DNA of 64,000 bases from Herbidospora daliensis (GTDB lineage: Bacteria > Actinomycetota > Actinomycetes > Streptosporangiales > Streptosporangiaceae), in NCBI RefSeq assembly GCF_001570585.1, contig NZ_BBXF01000006.1:390383-454382 (forward strand), written 5' to 3'. Under the pieces are notes generated by a model. That model was not told the origin of the DNA. It saw only the letters and a list, made by a program, of their open reading frames with translations, and ran no database searches. How positions within the stretch are numbered: position 1 is the first letter of the stretch; each line of letters starts with the position of its first letter. This document shows positions 1-9,792 of this stretch, piece by piece. The translations under genes were made by a program, and so were the position numbers.

Positions 1-489
1 GTCGACGGCGACCCAGTGGTGGCGGGCCAGTTTGCGGGCGACGTCGACGAAGGCCGTCGAGCCGTCGATGTTGACCGGGACCACCGATGCCTGGTGGTTG
101 CCCACCAGGGCGCCCTCGTGCACCCACACCTTCAGGCGGTTGCCCTTCTCGCCGAGGACGACCGCCGCCGTGTCGCATTCGCCGACGACGGCGGGCCAGA
201 GGATGGTGACGTGGGTGCGGGACAGGCGTACCTCGTCGGGGTGCGGTAGCCGGACCGGGCACGACACGTCGGTCGGCGACGGGACCGGGCGGGGCGGCAT
301 GACCGCCGCCACGGGCGGGGGCGCGGGATGCGGGGCGGTGGTGGCGAGGAAGATTGTTGCGCCTTCGAGGGCGAGGATCGTCGCGACGGCGCCCAGGCGA
401 TTGCGGAGCGGCTGACCGATCCCGAAGAGCAGCCAGACGCAGACGGGCGCCAGCACCAACCACGACACACCAAGAGCAAGAGCAAACAT
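1..489 (-). CDS. Membrane protein of unknown function, cut by the left edge
   Basis: The frame is open from an ATG at 489 down to base 1, giving 163 codons without a stop, so the C-terminus lies outside the window. Two hydrophobic segments lie near the N-terminus (about residues 2-24 and 33-51). A proline-rich linker follows, then a soluble part containing one Cys in a DVSCPVRLPHP context and a second in VVGECDTAAVV. Third-position GC is strong, and no other frame here looks coding. I recognise no family. The layout suggests a small anchored protein with an extracytoplasmic C-terminal domain. It is separated from pncA by about 75 bp. Confidence 0.6.
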   Translation of the reverse strand, partial: MFALALGVSWLVLAPVCVWLLFGIGQPLRNRLGAVATILALEGATIFLATTAPHPAPPPVAAVMPPRPVPSPTDVSCPVRLPHPDEVRLSRTHVTILWPAVVGECDTAAVVLGEKGNRLKVWVHEGALVGNHQASVVPVNIDGSTAFVDVARKLARHHWVAVD

Positions 490-564
490 GACCAGCCGCC
501 GACCTAGAGGATATGACGCTAGGTAAGCGTATCCCTACGTTGAGCAATGGCAACTCGAAGCGGG

Positions 565-1149
565 TCAGGCTTCCGATTCGTCCGCCACGATCGGGCGGCC
601 CGTCAGTTCCACCCCGGCCGCCGCCATCTCCGTCATCGCCACTTCCGTGGTGATCGGCAGCACGCCCGCCGTCAGGTCGAGCAGCACCCGCACGTCGAAG
701 CCCTGGGTCCGCGCGTCGATCGCCGTCGCGCGCACGCAGTGGTCGGTGGCGATCCCCACCACGTCCACCCGGGAGACCCCGCGCGTCCGCAACCACGAGG
801 CCAGCGGCACCCCGTCGCCGGAGTGCCCTTCGAACCCGCTGTACGCGGCCGCGTGGGCGCCCTTGCTGAAGATCTCCTCGATCGGCTCGGTGTCGAGGTT
901 GTCGTGGAACTCCGCACCGGACGTCCCCACCACGCAGTGGGCGGGCCAGGTCGTCATGTAGTCGGGGTCGAGGGCGAAGTGGGTGCCGGGGTCGACGTGG
1001 TAGTCGCGGGTCGCCACCACGTGGTCGTAGTCGCCCCGCGCGACGTGGACGCTGATCGCCGCGGCCACGCCCGCGCCGCCGGTCACGGGCAGGCTGCCGC
1101 CCTCGCAGAAGTCGTTCTGCACGTCGACGATCACAAGCGCGGTGGTCAT
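565..1149 (-). CDS. pncA: Nicotinamidase (isochorismatase family)
   Basis: The 194-residue protein deamidates nicotinamide to nicotinic acid in NAD salvage. The catalytic triad of the family is visible: Asp9 in VIVDVQNDF, the Lys of FSKGAH, and the Cys of ATDHCVRAT. The metal-site pattern RDYHxxxGTHF follows the first strand, as in PncA. The start is the ATG at 1149, because upstream codons of the longer frame lack family similarity. The product is nicotinate, the substrate of the PncB homologue 61 bp upstream on the same strand, so the two genes probably form one operon for NAD recycling. Confidence 0.93.
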   Translation of the reverse strand: MTTALVIVDVQNDFCEGGSLPVTGGAGVAAAISVHVARGDYDHVVATRDYHVDPGTHFALDPDYMTTWPAHCVVGTSGAEFHDNLDTEPIEEIFSKGAHAAAYSGFEGHSGDGVPLASWLRTRGVSRVDVVGIATDHCVRATAIDARTQGFDVRVLLDLTAGVLPITTEVAMTEMAAAGVELTGRPIVADESEA

Positions 1150-1210
1150 ACGTCCCAATCTAGAAGATCGCGGGAGACCGGCGTCGTCCTCATGCGCCGC
1201 TCTCCCGCGA

Positions 1211-2476
1211 TCAGGAGAAAATAGTAGGCACAGCCGGGTCGCCGGGCGAGAGGCTGTGGGCGATTTGTGGCAATTCGCGCATCGACTCCTCATGACGGGC
1301 CCGCGCGTCGTCGAGAGGCTCGCGGCCGACGATCTCGCCTGCCCGCACCAGCGGGGTCAGCAGCGGGCGGCCCAGGGAGTCGTCGGGGTGGTTGGCGACG
1401 ATCTCCCCGACCGCGAGCCCGCCCGACACGGAACGGTAGGCCCACTTGCGGCCGCCCCGGCTCGGCTTGCCGACCGAGGTCTTGGCGACCGGCTTCATGG
1501 CGCCCGTCGCGTCTTCGCGGTCGACCAGCTTGTAGACCAGGTTGGCCGTCGGCGCGCCCGAGCCGGTGACCAGTTTCGTGCCGACGCCGTAGCCGTCGAC
1601 CGGGGCCGCGGCCAGGGCCGCGATGGCGTGTTCGTCGAGGTCGCCGGTGACCACGATGCGGGTGCGGTCGGCGCCCAGCGAGTCGAGCTGGCGTCTCACC
1701 TCGATGGCGACCACCCCCAGGTCGCCCGAGTCGATGCGGACCGCGCCCAGGTCGCCGCCGGCCAGTTTCACGGCCGTCCGCACGGCCTCCTCCACCGAGT
1801 AGGTGTCGACCAGCAGGGTCGTCGAGAGGCCGAGGGCGTCGATCTGGGCGCGGAAGGCCGCCTCCTCCGAGTCGTGGAGGAGGGTGAAGGCGTGCGCGCT
1901 GGTGCCGGCCGTGGGGAGGCCGTATTCCCGGCCTGCCTGGAGGTTCGAGGTGGTGGCGAAGCCGCACAGGTAGGCGGCGCGGGCGGCGGCGACGGCCGCC
2001 CTCTCGTGGGTGCGGCGCGAGCCCATCTCGATCAGCGGGCGGCCCTGGGCCGCGTGGGTCATGCGGGAGGCGGCCGAGGCGATCGCGCAGTCGTGGTTCA
2101 GGATCGACAGGACGACCGTCTCCAGGACCACCGCCTCGGCGAAGGTGCCCTCGACGACCATGATCGGGGAGCCCGGGTAGTACGTCTCACCTTCGCGGTA
2201 GCCGTACACATCCCCGGAGAAACGGAAGTCGGCGAGGAAGGACAGGGTCGGCGGGTCGACGACGTGTTGCAGGAACTCCAGCTCGGGCTCGCCGAAGCGG
2301 AACGCCTCGATGGCCTCCAGGACCCGGCCGGTGCCTGCGACGACGCCGTAGCGGCGGCCCGCGGGCAGGCGGCGGGCGAAGACCTCGAACACCGCGCGGC
2401 GATGGGCGGTGCCGCCGGCCAGCGCCGCCCGCAACATGGTCAACTCATACATGTCTGTTAGCAAGGCCGAGCTCAT
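1211..2476 (-). CDS. pncB: Nicotinate phosphoribosyltransferase
   Basis: This 421-residue enzyme joins nicotinate to PRPP to make nicotinate mononucleotide, the committed Preiss-Handler step. It begins with the characteristic SALLTDMYELTML motif just after the ATG at 2476. Further in it has the glycine-rich phosphate-binding stretch around VDGYGVGTKLVTGSGAP and the VRIDSGDL segment typical of the family. The length fits actinobacterial PncB1. It lies divergent to clpS across only 51 bp, the same arrangement as Rv1330c/clpS in M. tuberculosis. pncA follows on the same strand. Confidence 0.95.
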   Translation of the reverse strand: MSSALLTDMYELTMLRAALAGGTAHRRAVFEVFARRLPAGRRYGVVAGTGRVLEAIEAFRFGEPELEFLQHVVDPPTLSFLADFRFSGDVYGYREGETYYPGSPIMVVEGTFAEAVVLETVVLSILNHDCAIASAASRMTHAAQGRPLIEMGSRRTHERAAVAAARAAYLCGFATTSNLQAGREYGLPTAGTSAHAFTLLHDSEEAAFRAQIDALGLSTTLLVDTYSVEEAVRTAVKLAGGDLGAVRIDSGDLGVVAIEVRRQLDSLGADRTRIVVTGDLDEHAIAALAAAPVDGYGVGTKLVTGSGAPTANLVYKLVDREDATGAMKPVAKTSVGKPSRGGRKWAYRSVSGGLAVGEIVANHPDDSLGRPLLTPLVRAGEIVGREPLDDARARHEESMRELPQIAHSLSPGDPAVPTIFS

Positions 2477-2527
2477 GGACGTTTGCACGAGTCGAGAGTA
2501 CGACCGCGGTGAGGCAGGATTGGGGAT

Positions 2528-2815
2528 GTGGGTAGCACCGCTCCGATCGAGGTTGAGCGTCCGATAGCTGACGTTCGCCCAGATTTGCCGTGGGTGACCA
2601 TCGTCTGGAATGACCCGGTCAACCTCATGTCCTATGTGACCTATGTCTTCCAGAGCGTCTTCGGCTATGCCCGGGAGAAGGCCGAGAAGCTCATGCTCGA
2701 CGTCCACCAGAAGGGCAGGGCCGTCGTGTCGAGCGGCACACGGGAGGAGATGGAGCGCGACGTCCAGACCCTCCACTCCTACGGCCTCTGGGCCACCCTG
2801 CAGAAGGACGGCTGA
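2528..2815 (+). CDS. clpS: ClpS, adaptor of the ClpAP/ClpCP protease
   Basis: The 95-residue protein delivers N-end-rule substrates to the Clp unfoldase. It carries the ClpS core: the WNDPVNLM segment (substrate-binding pocket region), then [11 protein letters not shown] and a helix ending in [10 protein letters not shown]. The start is a GTG at 2528. An ATG two bases upstream is in another frame. The stop overlaps the start of the DUF2017 gene (TGATG), so translation is probably coupled. It shares a short divergent promoter region with pncB and leads the operon that reaches cysM. Confidence 0.93.
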   Translation: MGSTAPIEVERPIADVRPDLPWVTIVWNDPVNLMSYVTYVFQSVFGYAREKAEKLMLDVHQKGRAVVSSGTREEMERDVQTLHSYGLWATLQKDG

Positions 2816-3342
2816 TGGGCCGCGGCTTCAAGGCGACGCGCGAAGGCGTGTCCGTCCACCTCGACACGGCCGAGGCCAGCGTGCTGCGGTCGCTGGTCGC
2901 CTCGATGGTGCTCGACGTGGTCGAGCCGGGCGAGACCGGCGACGACCCGCTGGAGCGCGCCCTGCGCATCGGGCCCGCCACCGAGCCGACCGACCCGGTG
3001 CTGGCCCGCCTGTTCCCGTCGGCCTACGCCGACGACGACGCCGCCTCCGCCGAGTTCCGCCGCTACACCGAGGGCGACCTGCGCGACGCCAAGCGGGCCG
3101 ACGCGCTCACCCTGATCGAGACCGCCGTCGGCGGCAAGGTCACCCTGACCCCCGAACAGGCGCAGGCCTGGTTGCGCGCCCTCAACGACCTGCGGCTGGT
3201 GCTGGGTGTACGTCTTGAGGTCACCGAGGAGATCCACGAAGAGATCGCCGAGATGGGCGACGACGACCCCCGCTACCCGGCCTTCGTCACCTACGACTGG
3301 CTGACCTACCTGCAGGACACCCTCGTTCAGGCGCTTTGGTAG
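2815..3342 (+). CDS. DUF2017 family protein
   Basis: The 175-residue acidic protein matches the actinobacterial DUF2017 family in context and in its FRRYTEGDLRDAK segment. It is the counterpart of Rv1332, which also sits between clpS and mec. No catalytic motif, signal peptide or membrane segment is visible, and it appears helical and soluble. Its function is unknown. The overlap with clpS (TGATG) and the 10-bp gap to mec argue for co-expression and a possible link to Clp proteolysis or cysteine metabolism, but that is inference. Confidence 0.85.
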   Translation: MGRGFKATREGVSVHLDTAEASVLRSLVASMVLDVVEPGETGDDPLERALRIGPATEPTDPVLARLFPSAYADDDAASAEFRRYTEGDLRDAKRADALTLIETAVGGKVTLTPEQAQAWLRALNDLRLVLGVRLEVTEEIHEEIAEMGDDDPRYPAFVTYDWLTYLQDTLVQALW

Positions 3343-3352
3343 GTTCGCGGGC

Positions 3353-3754
3353 ATGCTGACGATCTCGCGCGAACTGGTCGACCAGATCATCGCCCACGCG
3401 ACGGCCGACCACCCCGACGAGGCCTGCGGCGTCATCGCCGGGCGGGCCGGGGTGCCCGAGCGGTTCGTCCCGATGGAGAACGCGGAGCGCTCGCCCACGT
3501 TCTACCGGTTCGACTCGATGGAGCAGTTCCGCGTCTGGCGTGACATGGACGACAACGACGAAGAGCCCGTCGTGATCTACCACTCCCACACGGCCACCGA
3601 GGCCTACCCCTCGCGCACCGACGTCTCCTACGCCTCCGAGCCGGGAGCCCACTACGTCCTCTACTCCACCGCTCTCGCCCAGTTCCGGTCGTTCCGGATC
3701 GTCGACGGCGTGATCGAGGAGGAGGACGTAAAGATCCTGGAACCGGGCGTTTAA
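3353..3754 (+). CDS. mec: Mec: JAMM-family zinc protease that releases cysteine from CysO
   Basis: The 133-residue protein is a complete JAMM/Mov34 metalloprotease: Glu23 in DEACGV, then His77-Ser78-His79, Ser87 and Asp90 in the HxH-x7-S-x2-D pattern. In M. tuberculosis the homologue removes cysteine from the C-terminus of the sulfur carrier CysO. Its partners cysO and cysM follow directly, so the biochemical role is well supported by context. The start ATG at 3353 lies 10 bp after the DUF2017 stop. Confidence 0.93.
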   Translation: MLTISRELVDQIIAHATADHPDEACGVIAGRAGVPERFVPMENAERSPTFYRFDSMEQFRVWRDMDDNDEEPVVIYHSHTATEAYPSRTDVSYASEPGAHYVLYSTALAQFRSFRIVDGVIEEEDVKILEPGV

Positions 3755-3755
3755 A

Positions 3756-3833
3756 ATGGATGACATGTCCCTGGGCGTGCAACCGTACCTCTTCGCGCAC
3801 TCTCCTTCCGTCGTGGTCTACGACTGTCATTGA
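3756..3833 (+). CDS. Candidate 25-codon leader peptide ahead of cysO-cysM
   Basis: A small reading frame starts one base after the mec stop and ends in Tyr-Asp-Cys-His-stop, 54 nt before the cysO ATG. A second in-frame ATG (3765) gives 22 codons. It fills the only sizeable gap in an otherwise tight operon. Cysteine-containing leader peptides are known to attenuate cysteine genes in some actinobacteria, so a regulatory uORF is plausible. It could equally be chance, because there is only one Cys codon and the upstream ribosome site is weak. Confidence 0.3.
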   Translation: MDDMSLGVQPYLFAHSPSVVVYDCH

Positions 3834-3887
3834 CGTTCACATTTCCCCGTACACCACAGACCTGAAGACAAGAAGAGAGAACGAGAC

Positions 3888-4160
3888 ATGGCCATCGAGG
3901 TCCGCATCCCGACCATCCTGCGCACCTACACCGACGGCGCCAAGGCCGTCGACGCCTCCGGCGCCACGATCGAAGAGCTGATCGGCGACCTGGAGGCCCG
4001 GCACCCGGGGATCAAGGCCCGGCTCGTCGAGAACGACAAGCTCCGCCGGTTCGTGAACGTCTACCTCAACGACGAGGACGTCCGGTTCCTCGGCGGTCTC
4101 GGCACCCCCGTCTCCGACGGCGACACGGTCACCGTGCTGCCCGCCGTCGCCGGTGGCTGA
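3888..4160 (+). CDS. cysO: CysO, ThiS/MoaD-type sulfur carrier protein
   Basis: This 90-residue beta-grasp protein ends in the diagnostic Gly-Gly (VLPAVAGG) that is converted to a thiocarboxylate. The thiocarboxylate donates sulfur to O-phosphoserine in the CysM reaction. Family landmarks include the N-terminal IRIP-like strand and the GDTVTVLPAVAGG end. A good ribosome site (AAGAGAGAACGAG) precedes the ATG at 3888. The mec-cysO-cysM order is the complete mycobacterial CysO pathway. This cysteine route is more oxidation-resistant than the CysK route. Confidence 0.93.
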   Translation: MAIEVRIPTILRTYTDGAKAVDASGATIEELIGDLEARHPGIKARLVENDKLRRFVNVYLNDEDVRFLGGLGTPVSDGDTVTVLPAVAGG

Positions 4161-5114
<954 letters not shown>

Positions 5115-5140
5115 CGCCAGAAACACAGAAACACAAAGGA

Positions 5141-5180
5141 GAAGGACCCCGCCTCCCTGAGAGTTGAGGCGGGGTCCTTC
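5141..5180. terminator. Strong bidirectional hairpin between cysM and the DUF3352 gene
   Basis: Bases 5141-5155 pair perfectly with 5166-5180 (15 bp, GC-rich) around a 10-nt loop. The genes on both sides converge here, so it can terminate both. There is no long U tract in either direction. Confidence 0.85.
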
Positions 5181-5187
5181 CCGTATG

Positions 5188-6864
5188 TCAATTGAACAGC
5201 ACGCGCAGAGAGAAGTTGGCGTCGCTCCCCGAAGTTCCGCCGCTCATGCCCACCGCGCGGAGCACCTGGAGGTTGGCCTTGTCCTCGTTCGACATGCCCT
5301 GCAGGTAGAGGTTCTCGATCTTGTCGAGGTCGACGAACAGTCCGAACCCGGCGGTGTCGGCGTTCGGGACCGCGGTCTGGAAGGTCTCGCTGTCGGCCAG
5401 CGTGCCGCCGGCGGCGAGCTTGTTCGCGTAGTCCTGGTTGGTGGCCACGACCAGCTTGCCGTCACCGGGGGCCTTGGCGAGCTGGAGCGGCGCGCCGGCC
5501 ACGGCGAGCGCCTGCTCGACCTTGGTCAGCACCTCGCCGGCCTTGGCCGGGTCGGTGGCCAGCACGGCGCCGGCGTTCGGCATGTTGCCGTCGAGGCCCT
5601 GCGAGTCGATCGCGACGGTGATGCTGTCGCCGAGCAGGGTGGCCAGGTCGTCGGGCAGGTTCAGGCCGAACTGCTGCTGGGCCTGGGTGACGAACTGGCT
5701 GAACTGGGCGCCGCCGCCGGTGCTCTCCACCGACTTGAGGATCTGGTCCCAGCCGTTCTTGACGCCCTCGCCGAGGCCCGAGATGGCCAGCGCCCCGGCG
5801 GTGGTGTCGGGCAGTTCGCCCAGCTTCACCGGGCTGGTCTGCACGGTGACGGGGCTCTGCACGCCGCGGGTGATGGCGGCGAGTTCCGCGTACGAGCCGT
5901 CGAACCGCAGCGCCCCCGCGAAGCGGCCGTTCTTCAGCTGGTCGGTCAGCGCCGGGTCGGCGACGGCGGCACCGCCCATCGCGGCGAGCTGGCCGAGGTC
6001 GCCCCAGAAGGAGAGCACGCCGGGCTCGCCCAGGGCTTCCATGTCGGCGGAGAAGTTGGCCGACTCGGCCAGGGTGGGGCCGGTGGCGTACTTGTCGGCC
6101 TCCGCCTGGGTGGTGGAGACGATGGCGTAGTCGCCCCTGATGGCCACGCCGGTCTTGGTGTCCGAGCCGGCGTCGAGCTTGGCGATGCCGGCGCGGGCCG
6201 CGTCGGCGTCCTTCACCTGGATCGCCAGGGCGAAGCCGGGCTGGTTCGCGTCCTTGCCGGGCATGACGGCGAAGCCGATGCGGTCGCCGAGCCAGGGCTC
6301 GATGTCGGTCGCGTAGTTGATGTCCTTGAAGCTCTCGTTGTCCGACGAGATCGCCTTGAAGAAGGCCTCACGCGGGTCGTCGCCCGAGAATGCGTCCTGG
6401 GTGACGGTGAACTTGCGGGCGATGCTGAACAGGGCCAGCTTCTGGTTGGCGGCCGGGTCGAGGTCGATCCGGGCGTAGGCGAGGGCGCCGGCCGGGAGCG
6501 CCTCGGCGGGCTGCGCGCCGCCGCCGCTCAGGGCGGAGAAGGCCCACACGCCGCCGGCTCCGACGAGGCCGACGACCACGGCGACGATCACCGCGATGAT
6601 GGCGCCCTTGGGGCCGCGCTTCTGGACCGGCGCGTGCACCACGGGGGGCAGGTCGTAGCCCAGTTCCTCGGGCTGGCGCCACTGGCCGGGCTGCGGGGGC
6701 TGCTGGGGGGCGTACATCTGCTGGGTGCCGCCGAAGTCGATCCGGGTCGGCTCTACGTGCGGCTGCGGCTGCGGTTGCTGCTGCGGCGTGCGGTAGTTGA
6801 TGGTCCGGTCCGGGTCTCCGCCGCTGATGTCATAGGGGAAACCGGGGGGGTTCTCGGCAGGCAT
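5188..6864 (-). CDS. DUF3352 family membrane-anchored protein
   Basis: The 558-residue protein starts with a Pro/Gln-rich cytoplasmic tail of about 80 residues (QQQPQPQP and similar). One membrane span follows (AIIAVIVAVVVGLVGAGGVWAF). A long extracytoplasmic region then contains repeated units of the DUF3352 type, starting with LPAGALAYARIDLDP. The start is the ATG at 6864, a few bases after a GA-rich stretch. Its function is unknown. It lies between cysM and murI, which are nearly adjacent in mycobacteria, so this block is a lineage-specific insertion. The PRC-barrel gene lies 83 bp upstream on the same strand. Confidence 0.85.
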   Translation of the reverse strand: MPAENPPGFPYDISGGDPDRTINYRTPQQQPQPQPHVEPTRIDFGGTQQMYAPQQPPQPGQWRQPEELGYDLPPVVHAPVQKRGPKGAIIAVIVAVVVGLVGAGGVWAFSALSGGGAQPAEALPAGALAYARIDLDPAANQKLALFSIARKFTVTQDAFSGDDPREAFFKAISSDNESFKDINYATDIEPWLGDRIGFAVMPGKDANQPGFALAIQVKDADAARAGIAKLDAGSDTKTGVAIRGDYAIVSTTQAEADKYATGPTLAESANFSADMEALGEPGVLSFWGDLGQLAAMGGAAVADPALTDQLKNGRFAGALRFDGSYAELAAITRGVQSPVTVQTSPVKLGELPDTTAGALAISGLGEGVKNGWDQILKSVESTGGGAQFSQFVTQAQQQFGLNLPDDLATLLGDSITVAIDSQGLDGNMPNAGAVLATDPAKAGEVLTKVEQALAVAGAPLQLAKAPGDGKLVVATNQDYANKLAAGGTLADSETFQTAVPNADTAGFGLFVDLDKIENLYLQGMSNEDKANLQVLRAVGMSGGTSGSDANFSLRVLFN

Positions 6865-6947
6865 GGGGTCAACTCGCAAAGTGGGGTGATCTCCGACGAG
6901 TCTGAAAGTATGCCGTGCCGGTAGCGAACCGCTTGCAGGCTTCTTGA

Positions 6948-7280
6948 CTATTGGCGCTGAAGGACATCTTTCGGCTCTTTGAGGTGCACTTCTCCGGTAT
7001 CGCTGCTTTCGACCAGATCCCAGGGGACGACCAGGCTGCGGGCGTACAGGAGCCGGGTGAGCTGCTGGAGCGTTCCGTTGACGCGGCCGTTGGCGTCGCG
7101 GTGGACGCCGAGCAGGAACTGCGCCCGGGTGGCCGACACGACCAGCCCGGCGGTCTCGGGTTCGGCGGCCTTCTTGAACGGGTTGCGGCTGCCGGTGACC
7201 ATGCGCACGTCGACCACGTGGCCGACCCACACCCCGCGTACGTCCCATACGCACTGACCGATCAGTTCCCGTCCCGTCAT
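6948..7280 (-). CDS. PRC-barrel domain protein
   Basis: A 110-residue soluble protein with a PRC-barrel-like start (GRELIGQCVWDVRGVWVGHVVDVRM) and a second half containing LYARSLVVPWDLVES, which resembles the closing beta strand of the family. PRC barrels occur in ribosome maturation and RNA-associated proteins and in stand-alone proteins of unknown role. It is divergent to the thioesterase gene, with an 86-bp gap if that gene starts at 7367. The family call is moderate and the function is not known. Confidence 0.75.
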   Translation of the reverse strand: MTGRELIGQCVWDVRGVWVGHVVDVRMVTGSRNPFKKAAEPETAGLVVSATRAQFLLGVHRDANGRVNGTLQQLTRLLYARSLVVPWDLVESSDTGEVHLKEPKDVLQRQ

Positions 7281-7366
7281 GGCCGGTGAATGCCCGGATC
7301 TCCCTGTACGGACGGCTATGGACCAGTCAAGATACAGTGTTCCAGAACAACATTCGGGAGGGTGTG

Positions 7367-8161
7367 TTGAGCGGTTTCGGGGAGGCGACCCGGGCGGTCC
7401 GGGCCGGCGAGGGGGTCTACGACGTGCGCCTCGACGACGGCTACTCGGTCGGGGGCCCGCTGAACGGCGGCTACCTGATGGCCGTGCTGCTGCGGGCGGC
7501 GGTCGACGACTCGCCGCACGAGCACCCGGTCTCGACCAGCGCCCAGTTCCTGCGGGCCGGCCGGTCGGGCCCGGCGCGGGTCAGGGTGGAGCAGGTGAAG
7601 ACCGGCAAGACCACGACGATCAGCCGTGCGTCGCTCGTCGGCGCCGACGGCCCGATCCTGGAGACGCTGGTCACCACCGCGACCCTCGACCCGCTGGCCG
7701 AGCCCGTCTACACGGGCGAGCCGGCCCACGCGATGCCGCCGCCCGAGGCGTGCCTGCCGCTGCCCGAGCCCAAGCCCGAGTCGAACATGAACCTGAACGG
7801 CCAGATGGAGCTGCGGTTCGACCCGCCCACCGTGGGCTGGTTGACCGGCGAGCCGACCGGCCGTCCCGAGTCGCGCGCCTACTTCCGGCTGCGGCACGGC
7901 CAGGAGCCCGACCCCTACGTGCTGGCCCTGGCCGTCGACGCGCTGCCCCCGGTGGTCTTCAACGCGGGCCTGCGCGGCTGGGCCCCGACCGTCGAGCTGA
8001 CCTGGCACCTGCGCGCGCTGCCCGCCCCGGGCTGGCTGACGGTGGTCGCCGCCGGGCGGCTGGTCGCCGACGGCTGGTTCGACGAGGACGTCGAGGTGTG
8101 GGACTCCGCCGGACGCCTCGTGGCGCAGTCGCGGCAGCTCGCGAGGGTCGGACGCGGCTGA
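7367..8161 (+). CDS. TesB-like acyl-CoA thioesterase family protein
   Basis: The protein (about 264 residues) looks like the actinobacterial double-hotdog thioesterase family: GGPLNGGYLMAVLLRAA near the N-terminus and a second hotdog with ELTWHLRALPAPGWL near the end. It would hydrolyse acyl-CoA, with substrate unknown. The frame opens at 7286, but that would leave only 5 bp to the divergent gene. GGGAGG at 7356-7361 fits a TTG start at 7367 (spacing 5). GTG at 7364 is the alternative. Confidence 0.8.
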   Translation: MSGFGEATRAVRAGEGVYDVRLDDGYSVGGPLNGGYLMAVLLRAAVDDSPHEHPVSTSAQFLRAGRSGPARVRVEQVKTGKTTTISRASLVGADGPILETLVTTATLDPLAEPVYTGEPAHAMPPPEACLPLPEPKPESNMNLNGQMELRFDPPTVGWLTGEPTGRPESRAYFRLRHGQEPDPYVLALAVDALPPVVFNAGLRGWAPTVELTWHLRALPAPGWLTVVAAGRLVADGWFDEDVEVWDSAGRLVAQSRQLARVGRG

Positions 8162-8216
8162 AGAGTGTGCTCGGTGTCACGGGGACGCGCAGCATGATCG
8201 GCCATAAGCTGACTCC

Positions 8217-9038
8217 GTGGTGGAGAGTTATGGTCAGGGGTCCATCGGGATCTTCGACAGCGGTTTCGGGGGGCTGACCGTAGCCCGCGCGATCATCGAC
8301 CAGTTGCCCAACGAACCGGTCTTCTACGTCGCCGACACGGCCCGCCAGCCCTACGGCCCCAAGCGCATCGCCGAGGTCCGGTCCTACGCCCTGGAACTGC
8401 TCGACCATCTGGTGTCCCACGACGTCAAGATGCTCGTGATCGCGTGCAACACGGCCAGCGCGGCGGTGCTGCGCGACGCCCGCGAGCGCTACCGGGTGCC
8501 GGTCGTCGAGGTCATCCAGCCCGCCACCCGGCGGGCGGCGTCGGCGACGCGCAACGGCAAGGTCGGGGTGATCGGCACCCAGGCCACCATCGCGTCGATG
8601 GCCTACCAGGACGCCTTCGCCGCCGCGCCGCACGTCGAACTCGTCGGGGTCGCCGCACCGCGCCTGGTCGAGTTCGTCGAACGCGGCGAGACCGAGAGCG
8701 AGGCCGTCATCGAGGCGGTGCGCGAATACCTGACGCCCATCCTCGACGCCGGCTGCGACACCCTGATCCTCGGCTGCACCCACTACCCCCTGCTGCTGGG
8801 CGCGATCTCCTACGTCGCCGGCGACGGCGTGACGCTCGTCTCGAGCGCCGAGGAGACCGCCAAGGACGTCTTCCGGGTGCTGCGCGACCGGGGCCTGGTG
8901 CGGGCCTCGGGCGTGCCCGCCCACCGGTTCGGCACGACCGGCGACACGCTGCTGTTCGAGACCCTCGGGCGGCGGTTCCTCGGGCCGGAGATCCAAGCGG
9001 TCGAACTGGCCGCGCCCGTGTTCGGAGGCACAGCGTGA
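8217..9038 (+). CDS. murI: Glutamate racemase
   Basis: The 273-residue enzyme makes D-glutamate for peptidoglycan. It has the [13 protein letters not shown] start, the first catalytic cysteine Cys77 in ACNTAS and the second in LGCTHYPLL. Both acid/base cysteines are intact and the length is normal. Start is GTG 8217, with GTG 8220 equally possible. It overlaps the next gene by 4 bp (GTGA). The run murI, MBL hydrolase, rph, rdgB is conserved across actinobacteria. Confidence 0.95.
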   Translation: MVESYGQGSIGIFDSGFGGLTVARAIIDQLPNEPVFYVADTARQPYGPKRIAEVRSYALELLDHLVSHDVKMLVIACNTASAAVLRDARERYRVPVVEVIQPATRRAASATRNGKVGVIGTQATIASMAYQDAFAAAPHVELVGVAAPRLVEFVERGETESEAVIEAVREYLTPILDAGCDTLILGCTHYPLLLGAISYVAGDGVTLVSSAEETAKDVFRVLRDRGLVRASGVPAHRFGTTGDTLLFETLGRRFLGPEIQAVELAAPVFGGTA

Positions 9039-9787
9039 AAGTGACCGTCGTCGGCTGCTCCGGCAGCTTCCCCGGCCCCCAGAGCCCGTCGTCCTGCTAC
9101 CTCTACGAGGCCGAGGGCTTCCGGATGCTCGTCGACTTCGGCAACGGCTCGCTAGGGGCGCTGCAGCGGCACGTCAGCCCGTTCGAGCTCGACGCGATCT
9201 GCCTGTCCCACCTGCACGCCGACCACTGCCTCGACATGTGCAGCTACCACGTCGTGCGCAGCTACGGCCCCGGCGCTCCGCACCCCAAGATCCCCGTGTA
9301 CGCCCCCTCGACGGCCGCCGCCCGGCTGAACGCCGCCTACGGGATGCCGCAGGAGCCGAAGATGGAGACCGCCTTCGACTTCACGGCGCTGTCGCCGGGC
9401 GCCTTCGAGATCGGCCCCTTCCAGGTCACCACCGCCCTGGTCAACCACCCCGTGGAGACCTACGGCTTCCGCGTCGCCCACGGCGGCCGCTCGGTCACCT
9501 ACTCGGCCGACACCGGCGAGTGCGACGCCCTGATCGGCCTGGCCGGCGACACCGACCTGCTGCTCTGCGAGGCGTCCTTCCTCGACGAGCCCGGCAACCC
9601 GCCCGACCTCCACCTGACCGGCCGCCAGGCCGCCGAGCACGCCGCCAAGGCCGGGGCGGGCAAGCTGGTCCTCACCCACCTGGTGCCCTGGCACGACGAC
9701 GCCCGCGTCCGCGCCGACGCCGACCGGGGCGGCTATTCGGGCGAGATCGAGTTGGCCCGATCCGGTGCGGTCTATGACCTAGGGTGA
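9035..9787 (+). CDS. Metallo-beta-lactamase fold hydrolase, Rv1339-type cyclic nucleotide phosphodiesterase
   Basis: A 250-residue MBL-fold protein with the metal motif HLHADHCLD, a further His in [10 protein letters not shown], Asp in SADTGECD and a final His in LTHLVPWHD. The order of neighbours (murI before, rph after) makes it the counterpart of Rv1339, reported as an atypical cAMP phosphodiesterase. That assignment comes by orthology. The start GTG at 9035 overlaps the murI stop. Confidence 0.88.
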   Translation: MKVTVVGCSGSFPGPQSPSSCYLYEAEGFRMLVDFGNGSLGALQRHVSPFELDAICLSHLHADHCLDMCSYHVVRSYGPGAPHPKIPVYAPSTAAARLNAAYGMPQEPKMETAFDFTALSPGAFEIGPFQVTTALVNHPVETYGFRVAHGGRSVTYSADTGECDALIGLAGDTDLLLCEASFLDEPGNPPDLHLTGRQAAEHAAKAGAGKLVLTHLVPWHDDARVRADADRGGYSGEIELARSGAVYDLG

Positions 9788-9792
9788 GGCCC

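Noticed and set aside
2526-2528. ATG two bases before the clpS GTG as start codon
   Set aside because: It is in another frame and gives no ClpS sequence.
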